The notes under the pieces are model-generated. The model made no database searches. It was not told where the DNA came from and saw only the letters and a list, made by a program, of their open reading frames with translations. Below, piece after piece: positions 16,282-23,985 of a stretch of DNA of 51,814 bases. Origin of the DNA: Firmicutes bacterium UBA3936 (lineage in GTDB: Bacteria; Bacillota; Dethiobacteria; Dethiobacterales; Dethiobacteraceae). Positions within the stretch are counted from its first letter, which is position 1, and each line of letters opens with the position of its first letter. The stretch lies in the NCBI GenBank assembly GCA_002385745.1, contig DGEC01000058.1:1-51814 (forward strand), in the 5' to 3' direction. The translations under genes were made by a program, and so were the position numbers.

Positions 16282-18066
16282 TTACCTGTATCTGGGGATT
16301 TCAAAGCGCAGGATATAGGTAGAGAGAAGATCATAGAGAGACTTGATATATTTTACCTGTTTTTCAGCCCAGCCCACATCGGTGGCATACTGGTGATCCC
16401 CCGGGCTTACCGGATTCCAGCGCATCTTATAGAGTGTATCCTGCCTGTAGAGCGGGTTGTTTATATAGTTTTCAGCCACAAAGGCAGCCCCGCCGATGAT
16501 GGCGTCTTCCGGAGTGAACCAGCCCTGTTTGTAGGCATACTCGGCGCCCTTTCTTACAGGATCGTGGTCTACGGCTCCGATGCCATAAATATTGTAAACC
16601 GTTCTGCCGTTGTATTCTACTCCTCTGGCCAATTCACTCTGCCCGCTTGCCGTTTCATGAAGGGCATGGGCAATTAAATAAATCTCGTTAACATTATATT
16701 GCCGGGCTGCGGCAATAAAGGCTTCCGCTTTTCCTTCCAGGATGCCCTTGCCCTGCAGGATTTTGGCGTTGACTTCTGCAGGATCCGCGTTGGCGGTGCC
16801 CGAAAGCAGCAGGAACTGGAAGATCCCTTCTCCCTTTACAGTTGTCAGAGTCAAAAGATCGCCGCGCACCCAGCCAACCCTGTACCTGGTCAGCAGCCTG
16901 TACCATGTATAGCCCTCGCTGTCCTCGGCTGTTTCAATGTAACGGTAAGGTCCTTCACCGACATACAAGAGGTCTATCTGGCTGTAGGAAAGACCGGGAC
17001 CGGAACGCAGCCTGGCCGGACCGCTTTTTACTATGGCTGCCGGCACAGTTTCTTCCGTAAAGTGGGCGGGGTTGATAAACCAGCTAACCAGTCTTCTGTC
17101 CGCCGTCTGCCAGCCGCCGCCGTAAAGGTCTGTCTGGGGATTGCGGTTCATCTGCCGGTCGATGGCATAGCTCAGCGTGTAGTCGTAATTGACATAATTT
17201 ATAATTATTGATCTTTCCACGTTTTTAAGCGCGCTTGCAAAGGCTCCCCCCACCTGGGCAACATTGTTAAAGGGGCTCCTGCGGAGCATTTCTTCCAAAA
17301 CCAGCCGCTGCTCTTCAACAGTCCGGCCGTAAAAGCCCGCCATGTCCAGTTCCAGCACAGGCGCATATTCAAGTATCGCCTGTCTCATCATTTCCGTGTC
17401 TGTTGCCCGGTTGACGGCCCGCAGGGCGTTGAACTGGATTTCCACAACCGTGGCCGTTGCCGAGTCAAATATATTCTTTACTGCTTCCTTGCTGCCGTAG
17501 CCTCCCGGCGGGCGGTTTCTGTAAACGGTGCCGCTGACATATTTTTTCCCGTAGTCGTTCAGGGCGTTATAGCTGTCCAGGCTGATGCCCAGGCTTTCCG
17601 CCCCGAAAAGCAGCAGACGGAGTAATTCTTCTTCATCTGCGGCACTGTTAATAACCGCCAGAATATTTCCTGATTTTAGAAAATCGGTAAAAATCAGCTG
17701 TTCTTCCGCGTCAACCTCCACCCTGACCATAAGTTCAGGAATATCGGCTGTTTTTGCTTCCGGGCTTTCCGTGTACTGCAAGATTTCCGTGCCTTTGTTG
17801 TAGGCGTCGATCAGGGCCGGGAAGTCGACGTAAAGCTGTGATTTATTGTCATGTACGGCCTTTACCCCGAGAATTCTCATGCGCTCTTCAAAATCGCGCC
17901 AGAGAATGCCGTTTTTATTATAAGATTCAATTAAAGTGCCGAAATCGTACTGGTAATGCTTGCCGTCTTCGTCTTCAATAACATATGAATCAATGACTGC
18001 TTGTGCGGGACGTGCCGCCACCAAAAACAGGAAGACAAAGATCACTGTAATTGCCAGGCGTCGCAA
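16282..18066 (-). CDS. Exported SH3-domain N-acetylglucosaminidase (GH73-type)
   Basis: A 594-residue secreted peptidoglycan hydrolase. A signal peptide spans about 1-23, ending AQA. A long N-terminal region of unknown fold follows. A bacterial SH3 domain (about 344-408; ARLRSGPGLSYS, GWVRGDLL) probably binds the wall. The C-terminal glucosaminidase domain (about 440-594) has the likely catalytic Glu471 in HALHETASGQSELA, plus YNIYGIGA. It should cut the N-acetylglucosaminyl bond during wall growth, division or spore release. The start is TTG, supported by AAAGGGGG upstream. It lies 46 bases after the Ig-domain protein on the same strand and may be cotranscribed with it. It is convergent with the UroD-like gene. 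Confidence 0.85.
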   Translation of the reverse strand: MRRLAITVIFVFLFLVAARPAQAVIDSYVIEDEDGKHYQYDFGTLIESYNKNGILWRDFEERMRILGVKAVHDNKSQLYVDFPALIDAYNKGTEILQYTESPEAKTADIPELMVRVEVDAEEQLIFTDFLKSGNILAVINSAADEEELLRLLLFGAESLGISLDSYNALNDYGKKYVSGTVYRNRPPGGYGSKEAVKNIFDSATATVVEIQFNALRAVNRATDTEMMRQAILEYAPVLELDMAGFYGRTVEEQRLVLEEMLRRSPFNNVAQVGGAFASALKNVERSIIINYVNYDYTLSYAIDRQMNRNPQTDLYGGGWQTADRRLVSWFINPAHFTEETVPAAIVKSGPARLRSGPGLSYSQIDLLYVGEGPYRYIETAEDSEGYTWYRLLTRYRVGWVRGDLLTLTTVKGEGIFQFLLLSGTANADPAEVNAKILQGKGILEGKAEAFIAAARQYNVNEIYLIAHALHETASGQSELARGVEYNGRTVYNIYGIGAVDHDPVRKGAEYAYKQGWFTPEDAIIGGAAFVAENYINNPLYRQDTLYKMRWNPVSPGDHQYATDVGWAEKQVKYIKSLYDLLSTYILRFEIPRYR

Positions 18067-18112
18067 AAAATTTCCCCCTTTCCCACAGGGAACGGCAAGA
18101 TATACAACTGTT

Positions 18113-19723
18113 CTATTTCTTGGTTATTTTGATCAGGGACCGCAGCTGCTCTACTGTCATCTTGGTGTACTTTTGTTCTCCGATAATCTCGCTGTATTCG
18201 AAATACCCCTCTTTCTTCAGGTGAACGGCTATTCCGTCCAGATAAACGTTGTAATTACTGGGATTGTTTAAGTGAATACGGATACCGACAGAACCTATCA
18301 GCGGTGAATTCTCAACAATCTCTATGCCTTTCAGGGGATTGGGAACCGTAACGGTAAAGGTGCGTTTTGCTGTGGCATAACCGGATTTTTCGGCTGTTAC
18401 GGTGATTTTGGACGTGCCGTACCCCACTGCTTCGATTGTTATTTGCTGTCCGGAAAGAGAGACTTGGGCAACGCTGCTGTTGCTCGATGAAACCTTCAGC
18501 ACTGCGTCTCCGGGCTTTACCGTTACCGTTTTGGCGGCAGAAGAACCTTTTTCAACAGTAACATTGCTGAGATTGCCAAGGCTGATGCCGGGCAGGTTGA
18601 CTGAAACTGTAAAGGTAGTGCCGGCCGGGGAGTGGTTTTCTTTGGAGGCTGTTACCGTTATGGCAGCCGTACCGGTGGCAGCCGCTTTAACGGTAATGGT
18701 GCCGTCTGCCAAAGTGACAGTGGCAACATTGGGGTTGCTTGAGGCAACGGAAAGTTCGGCGTCTGCCGGGTCAACAACCACTTTTCTTGTGCCGGTGCCG
18801 CCGGGCTGCAGGCTGAGATCTTCAATGGGCTGTAGCGTCACCACATGTTTGCCGCTTTCATCGGCCAACCCGCCGCCTGCTATGATGGATGTGCCTTCCG
18901 CAAACTGATAGGCCTTGGCATCCATATCCATTTCACAACCGTCCGCCAGTACAATGGCCAGGTTAACAGTGCCGCTGCCCTTGATGCGTACTTTGGAAAC
19001 CAGCTCCAGCACATCGATTTCGGTCTGTTCGCCCAGGGTTAAAACGGAATTGCCCGCCGGTGATTCTATGTAAACTTTGCCGATGCGCCCGGAAAGGTAG
19101 TTGACCGCACCGCCTTCGTTTTCCACCGTTAAAGTAGGCAAATTGCCGGAGATGGTTACCGTTTCCGTGGTGGTACTGTAGACATGCCCGAAACCTTCCG
19201 CTTCCGTACCCGTTTTTTCTTCAAGCAAACTTTCAGACTTTACCCGCAGGCTCCAAATGGCTGCACTGCCTTCGGCTATGACGGTAGTGGCATTGGCCGG
19301 GTTGTTGATTTCCAGATAATTGACCTGGCCGTCCCGGATTGTTATCCTCCCACCGCCCCAAACGTGCAGTTCTCCAGTAACAGTAACATTATTCAGCGTC
19401 ACGGAAGCGCCGCCTGCCCCCGCCTGTATGTAGAGGTTGCCTTTAATGACTGTATTTTGCAGTTCTACATTGCCTGCCATGACAGAAGCTTTGCCGTCAA
19501 TAACCGCAAGTCCCTCCGAGGGGCCATACAGGCCTGCCTCCTCCCATTCTTTAGCCCAGGATTCGCCTTCCTCAAGGCCGGGAGCGGCAGCTTCTTTTTC
19601 AATCTCCGCTTCCTCTTCGGCTTCCGCCAAAACCAGCCTCTGTCCGCCGCCGTTTATGCAGAAGACAAGGCCGGATAATAACAGTATCAGTGCCAGCAGG
19701 AATATGCCCAAAGAACGCTTCAC
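18113..19723 (-). CDS. Exported Ig-like (Big2-type) surface protein with beta-repeat region
   Basis: A 536-residue predicted surface protein. The start is GTG (KRSLGIFLLALILLL...), giving a clean signal sequence with AAAGGGGAT upstream. The frame is open about 150 codons further, but that part overlaps thrC and has no signal peptide, so it is excluded. After the signal comes a short acidic segment, then about 200 residues of short beta-strand repeats (NTVIKGNLYIQ, NNVTVTGELHV and similar), resembling a beta-solenoid. Next are two bacterial Ig-like repeats with the pattern SSN..VA.V......I...A.GTA.ITVTA. A C-terminal region of about 80 residues has no recognised fold. No LPXTG motif or S-layer domain is visible. 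Neighbouring glucosaminidase suggests a cell-wall role. Confidence 0.72.
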   Translation of the reverse strand: MKRSLGIFLLALILLLSGLVFCINGGGQRLVLAEAEEEAEIEKEAAAPGLEEGESWAKEWEEAGLYGPSEGLAVIDGKASVMAGNVELQNTVIKGNLYIQAGAGGASVTLNNVTVTGELHVWGGGRITIRDGQVNYLEINNPANATTVIAEGSAAIWSLRVKSESLLEEKTGTEAEGFGHVYSTTTETVTISGNLPTLTVENEGGAVNYLSGRIGKVYIESPAGNSVLTLGEQTEIDVLELVSKVRIKGSGTVNLAIVLADGCEMDMDAKAYQFAEGTSIIAGGGLADESGKHVVTLQPIEDLSLQPGGTGTRKVVVDPADAELSVASSNPNVATVTLADGTITVKAAATGTAAITVTASKENHSPAGTTFTVSVNLPGISLGNLSNVTVEKGSSAAKTVTVKPGDAVLKVSSSNSSVAQVSLSGQQITIEAVGYGTSKITVTAEKSGYATAKRTFTVTVPNPLKGIEIVENSPLIGSVGIRIHLNNPSNYNVYLDGIAVHLKKEGYFEYSEIIGEQKYTKMTVEQLRSLIKITKK

Positions 19724-19825
19724 GTTAAAATCCCCTTTATATTCCGATTTGGAAGAAGTTATTCGACAAAGATTTACCCAAGTCCTGCCCCAAGAACTTT
19801 CTCCGCAGAAATCTAGACAGAAAAA

Positions 19826-19852
19826 AACCCCTTTTGAGCAAGGGGTTGTTTT
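19826..19852 (-). terminator. Intrinsic terminator after thrC
   Basis: An 8-bp stem (19826-19833 with 19840-19847) with a 6-base loop. On the minus strand it continues into a T7 run. It closes the long dnaA-to-thrC gene set. Confidence 0.85.
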
Positions 19853-19868
19853 ATTGACAAGCTTCTTC

Positions 19869-21356
19869 CTATATTTGAAGAATATTTTCCACCACCCGGC
19901 GCATGTCATCTTTGCGGCAGACTGTTTTATGCCGGACGGGCCGGGTTTGCAGCGACTGCACCGCTTTGGGTATTTCTTCTCCCAAAAGCTCTCCCATTTT
20001 GGCAAAAAGGGTAAATTCATCCTTTTCCCTGTAGCCGGGATCAATGGAACCCAGTACGTCGCCCGGAAATTTATAGGGGCTGGCAGTGGCTGCGACCACC
20101 GTCGGCGTCCCGTCTTTTGTTTCGCGGCGGTATTTTTGCAAGACCGCATAGGCCACCGCGGTATGGGGATCAATCAGGTAGCCCGTTTCGGCAAAAAGAT
20201 TCCTGATGGTTGCAGATGTTTCTTCCTCTCCCGCATACCCGCCGGCAAAAACCCGCATATTTTCCCTGACTTCCCTTGTTACCCGGTAATGTCCCCGGTT
20301 CTGCAGGGCCGCCATCCATTCTTTCACCTGCCTTGTATCTTCACCGCAGGCATGATACAAGAGCCGCTCCAGATTGCTGGAAATCAGGATATCCATGGAG
20401 GGAGACATGGTAACATAAAACTCCCGGTTGCTGTCATATATGCCGGTGGCAAAAAAATCAAAAAGCACTTTATTGCTGTTGGAAGCACAAAGCAGCCGGT
20501 TGACGGGCAGCCCCATCTGCAGCGCATAATAAGCCGCCAAAATATTGCCAAAGTTCCCTGTGGGCACTGCAATGTTTACGTTCTCTCCGCAGGCAATTTC
20601 CCCCCGGCCCAGAAGCTGCAGGTAAGCCCAGTAATAATAGACAATTTGCGGGATAAGGCGGCCGATGTTGATGGAATTGGCGGAGGAAAAGACGTACCCC
20701 TTTGCTTCCAGGGCGCGGCGGAGCGCCTCATCGGTAAACATGGCCTTAACGCCTCTTTGGGCATCGTCAAAATTGCCTTCTATGCCGATGACATATGTGT
20801 TGTCGCCCCACTGGGTTACCATCTGTCTCTTTTGCACCCGGCTGACGCCGTGTTCCGGGAAAAACACAATTATTTTTGTCCCTTCCACCCCGGCAAATCC
20901 CTCAAGGGCGGCCTTGCCCGTATCCCCCGAGGTGGCTGTCAGAATGACCGCTTCTCTTTCTTTCCCGGTTTTTTTCAGCGCCGCCTTTAAGAGGTGCGGC
21001 AGTATGGCCAGGGCCATATCTTTAAAGGCCAGGGTCGGGCCGTGAAAAAGCTCAAGAAAATGAATGCCGTTATAAGTCTTCAGCGGTGCTATGTCCTGAT
21101 GGTCAAACTTCCGGTCATATGCTTTCGCAACGGCAGCAGAGATTTCTTCCGCCTGAAAGTCGGTAAAGTAAAGCCGCAAAATCCTTGCCGCCAGTTCCTG
21201 ATAAGTTAAAGCGGCCAGTTCTCTTGTGACTTCCAGCCGGGGAAAGGCATGGGGCACATAGAGCCCGCCGTCGCCGGCAATCCCTGCAACGATGGCTTCC
21301 GCCGACAAAATTTCTTTGCTTTCTCCCCTGGTGCTTTTATAAATAATTTCCCGCAT
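19869..21356 (-). CDS. thrC: Threonine synthase
   Basis: PLP enzyme converting O-phosphohomoserine to threonine and phosphate. The 495 residues match the longer fungal/E. coli-type ThrC, starting MREIIYKSTRG with the PLP lysine in FHGPTLAFKDMA (Lys112) and the SATSGDTGKAA-like phosphate loop seen here as LTATSGDTGKAALEGF. The ATG is chosen because GGGAGG lies just upstream; the frame is open 45 codons earlier, but that part overlaps the preceding gene. It starts one base after the upstream mutase-like gene's stop, so the two are translationally coupled. This is strong context for the neighbour making its substrate. No homoserine dehydrogenase gene is in the window. Confidence 0.94.
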   Translation of the reverse strand: MREIIYKSTRGESKEILSAEAIVAGIAGDGGLYVPHAFPRLEVTRELAALTYQELAARILRLYFTDFQAEEISAAVAKAYDRKFDHQDIAPLKTYNGIHFLELFHGPTLAFKDMALAILPHLLKAALKKTGKEREAVILTATSGDTGKAALEGFAGVEGTKIIVFFPEHGVSRVQKRQMVTQWGDNTYVIGIEGNFDDAQRGVKAMFTDEALRRALEAKGYVFSSANSINIGRLIPQIVYYYWAYLQLLGRGEIACGENVNIAVPTGNFGNILAAYYALQMGLPVNRLLCASNSNKVLFDFFATGIYDSNREFYVTMSPSMDILISSNLERLLYHACGEDTRQVKEWMAALQNRGHYRVTREVRENMRVFAGGYAGEEETSATIRNLFAETGYLIDPHTAVAYAVLQKYRRETKDGTPTVVAATASPYKFPGDVLGSIDPGYREKDEFTLFAKMGELLGEEIPKAVQSLQTRPVRHKTVCRKDDMRRVVENILQI

Positions 21357-21357
21357 T

Positions 21358-22584
21358 TTATATTCCTCCCGTATCCCGGGCCAGAATACGGCCCAGCAAG
21401 GTATGACCTTCGTCAATGTAAATGCCCGTGCGGCGGGCTTCTTCTTCATTATAGCCGCGGCTGTTCCGGGCGGCTTTGGAAGTACTGTCATAAATTAAAA
21501 AAGGAACGGGATCAGCCGTATGGGTGCGCAAAGCAAGCGGTGTGGCATGATCAGGCAGTATCATCATCCTGTAAGGTTCCCGGAGGAGGGCCAATTGTTC
21601 TCTGAGAGTTGCAACCACCAGCTCGTCTATTAACTCAATCGCCTTTATTTTATTGTCCCTTTCCTGTTTATGCCCGCATTCATCGGGAGCTTCAATGTGA
21701 ATATAAACAAAATCCAAACCTGCCTTAAGGGCAGCAACCGCTTTTTCCGCCTTGCCGGTATAATTTGTCTGCAGGTTGCCGGTAGCTCCCGGCACTTCCA
21801 GTACTTCCATGCCGGCGCAGATCCCTATTCCCCGGATTAAATCAACGGCGGATATTACGCCCCCCCGCAGTCCATATTTGTTTGAAAAAGAGGGCAGCTG
21901 CGGCTTCTTCCCTTCACCCCAGATCCAGATGGAATTGGCAGGTGAAAGTCCCCGGGCAATCCGCTCCCTGTTTACCGGGTGTCCGGATAAGAATTCCGCG
22001 CTTTTTCTCATCATGGAAAGTACCGTATCCGCTTCCTGTCCGGACGGCAGATAGCCGGCAACAGGGCGGCCGAGAATATCATGGGGCGGTGTAAGAGACC
22101 ATTTTTCCGGGGCTCCGTTCCAAACCAAAAGATGCCTGTAGCCAACTCCCGGATAAAACCGTATTTTTTCGTCTGCGAAATGCCGGTTTACTTCCTGTAG
22201 CAGAATTTCGGCTTCCTCTGAAGTTATTTCCCCGGCACTGTGGTCCAGCATTGTTTTTTCCTCGTAAATGCCGTCCTCTGAGAGAGTTACAAAATTACAG
22301 CGGAAGGCCACATCATTTTCCTTTAGTTCTATACCCATGCTGGCCGCTTCCAGGGGAGAACGCCCGCTGTAATACTTCCTTGGATCATAGCCCAGCACCG
22401 AAAGATTGGCGGTGTCGCTGCCTGCCGGCAGTCCGTCAGGAATGGTTTTTACCAGGCCCAGCGTCCCCGCCCCTGCCATGGCATCCATGTTTGGTTTAAA
22501 GGCAGCCTCCAGGGGAGTTTTTCCTCCCAGCTCTTCTATAGGATAGTCGGCCATTCCGTCTCCCAAGACAACAATATATTTCAT
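21358..22584 (-). CDS. ApgM-family phosphoglycerate mutase-like protein, probable homoserine kinase
   Basis: A 408-residue alkaline-phosphatase-superfamily protein of the archaeal-type cofactor-independent phosphoglycerate mutase group. Visible signatures are VVLGDGMADYP at the N-terminus (metal-binding Asp), GSDTANLSVLGYDP (55-68), and C-terminal HIEAPDECGHKQE and LPDHATP metal ligands. A subgroup of this family is found next to threonine genes and has been proposed to be an alternative homoserine kinase that replaces ThrB. Here the gene runs directly into thrC with a one-base gap, which supports that role over glycolytic mutase. GAAGGAGAG precedes the ATG. Which reaction it performs cannot be settled from sequence. 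Confidence 0.82.
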   Translation of the reverse strand: MKYIVVLGDGMADYPIEELGGKTPLEAAFKPNMDAMAGAGTLGLVKTIPDGLPAGSDTANLSVLGYDPRKYYSGRSPLEAASMGIELKENDVAFRCNFVTLSEDGIYEEKTMLDHSAGEITSEEAEILLQEVNRHFADEKIRFYPGVGYRHLLVWNGAPEKWSLTPPHDILGRPVAGYLPSGQEADTVLSMMRKSAEFLSGHPVNRERIARGLSPANSIWIWGEGKKPQLPSFSNKYGLRGGVISAVDLIRGIGICAGMEVLEVPGATGNLQTNYTGKAEKAVAALKAGLDFVYIHIEAPDECGHKQERDNKIKAIELIDELVVATLREQLALLREPYRMMILPDHATPLALRTHTADPVPFLIYDSTSKAARNSRGYNEEEARRTGIYIDEGHTLLGRILARDTGGI

Positions 22585-22627
22585 CCGGACATCTCTCCTT
22601 CATCAAATCTGGCTTTTTGCAGACGAT

Positions 22628-23974
22628 CTACCGCCGGGCCCAGGCGGCGGCATTTTTTCCTGCCAGGTAAGAACTGACAACACATTCCGCCCAAAACAGT
22701 TCGGGCTGTGCCGTACTGCCATGCAGGCCGCCCGTAATTTCACCGGCGGCATAAAGTCCTTTTATTGCTTCTTTTTCTCCCCTTACACAGTATTTCTCAT
22801 CCACGGCCAGCCCTCCCGGCGTCAGGGCAAGCAGACCGACTGCCGCCACCCGGTAGGGCGGCTGCAGTTCTTCAACTGCCGGAGCCAGAGTTTCTGCTTT
22901 TGTTTTCAGCACAAGAGACAAGAGGTTTAAATCCTCTACCCGGGCGCAGGGTATTCCGGAAGGAAATGTGCCGTTATTGCCTGCAACAAGAAATAAGATG
23001 CCGTGATTTGCCGCCAGCAGCTCTTCCAGCCCGGCCTCTTTTTCCACCACTTCGCCGTTTTTATTGAAAAAAAGCAGGTCTGATGTTTCCTCTTCTGTCA
23101 GGGTGATTTTTTCCCCGGTAGAAAGGAGAAAGGGAGATAAAAAAACACTTTCCAAAGCCGCTGTCCGCGCGCCTGCCGCAAGGGCCAGGCGCAGGCCCTC
23201 TCCTTCATGACCGCCTTCCGGTCTTGCAAGTACACCTTTTTTCCCGGCTATGTTCTGCAGCATTTCCGGGTTGGAACCGTAGCCTCCGTCGGCAAGAATG
23301 ACAGCCCTGGAAAGGATTTCTTCTTCTTTGCCCCGTTCGTTCTTAACAGCCACGCCTTTTACTTTGCCGTTTTCCTCCAGAAGCCGCAGGGGCTGCAGAC
23401 TCCTGCTCCGTTTGCAGACAAATTGCGGAAGCAGTGCTTCTGTACTGCAAAAAACGGCCGTCGGGGATAATTTCCCGTCATAATGCAGGCCGGGTTTTGC
23501 GGGATCGGGAACAGGGTAAGCTGCACCTACCAGTTTCTCCAGCCAGTTCAATGCCTCGGCCGATGCCAGGCAAAAGGACAGTATCTGGGAGTAGTTGCCC
23601 GTTTCCCCGCCCCTATTGTAAACTTCCCGGGCCATAAGTTCCGGAGGATAATTAATCTCCCGCTCCTCCTGAGCCGGGGTGCCGGCTGCCCAGAAAACCG
23701 GAAGGTAGACGGTCTTACCGTCTGCTTCCGGTTTGCTTATATCAATATACAGCACATCCGTATTCTCACCTGCTGCTGCCAGGGCAGATAGAATCCCTTC
23801 CGGACCGCCGCCGATAATAATTATGTCATATGTTTCGGGTATGGGCGGGCAGGTTTCCTCCCCAAAGGGGGTGCGAAAAGAATACTGCCACATCAGGTAA
23901 ACGGCGGCCAATAAAAAAAGCAAGGGGAAAATATGCGGGGCAAGAGATTTTTTTCTACCGCTTCGTTTCGGCAT
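22628..23974 (-). CDS. Membrane-anchored FAD-binding oxidoreductase (fumarate-reductase flavoprotein-like)
   Basis: A 448-residue flavoprotein. A basic N-terminus (KRSGRKK) precedes one hydrophobic segment (about 12-30), so by the positive-inside rule the catalytic part should face outside. The FAD-binding motif IIIIGGGPEG lies at 51-60. VILADGGYGSNPEMLQ and the C-terminal LYAAGEITGGLHG segments are typical of the fumarate reductase/succinate dehydrogenase flavoprotein family (FAD_binding_2). No covalent-FMN domain, heme motif or Fe-S cysteine set is present, so the electron donor is unclear. It begins 11 bases after gyrA with its ribosome site overlapping the gyrA end. It is followed 43 bases later by the mutase-like gene. 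Function is not known. Confidence 0.72.
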   Translation of the reverse strand: MPKRSGRKKSLAPHIFPLLFLLAAVYLMWQYSFRTPFGEETCPPIPETYDIIIIGGGPEGILSALAAAGENTDVLYIDISKPEADGKTVYLPVFWAAGTPAQEEREINYPPELMAREVYNRGGETGNYSQILSFCLASAEALNWLEKLVGAAYPVPDPAKPGLHYDGKLSPTAVFCSTEALLPQFVCKRSRSLQPLRLLEENGKVKGVAVKNERGKEEEILSRAVILADGGYGSNPEMLQNIAGKKGVLARPEGGHEGEGLRLALAAGARTAALESVFLSPFLLSTGEKITLTEEETSDLLFFNKNGEVVEKEAGLEELLAANHGILFLVAGNNGTFPSGIPCARVEDLNLLSLVLKTKAETLAPAVEELQPPYRVAAVGLLALTPGGLAVDEKYCVRGEKEAIKGLYAAGEITGGLHGSTAQPELFWAECVVSSYLAGKNAAAWARR

Positions 23975-23985
23975 TTCCCCACCGC

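Noticed and set aside
19724..20173. 150-codon upstream extension of the Ig-domain protein
   Set aside because: It overlaps thrC out of frame and would bury the signal peptide; the GTG at 19723 has a proper ribosome site.
19437..20990. A 517-codon open frame on the plus strand
   Set aside because: Antisense to thrC and the Ig-domain gene, both well supported; no family resemblance.
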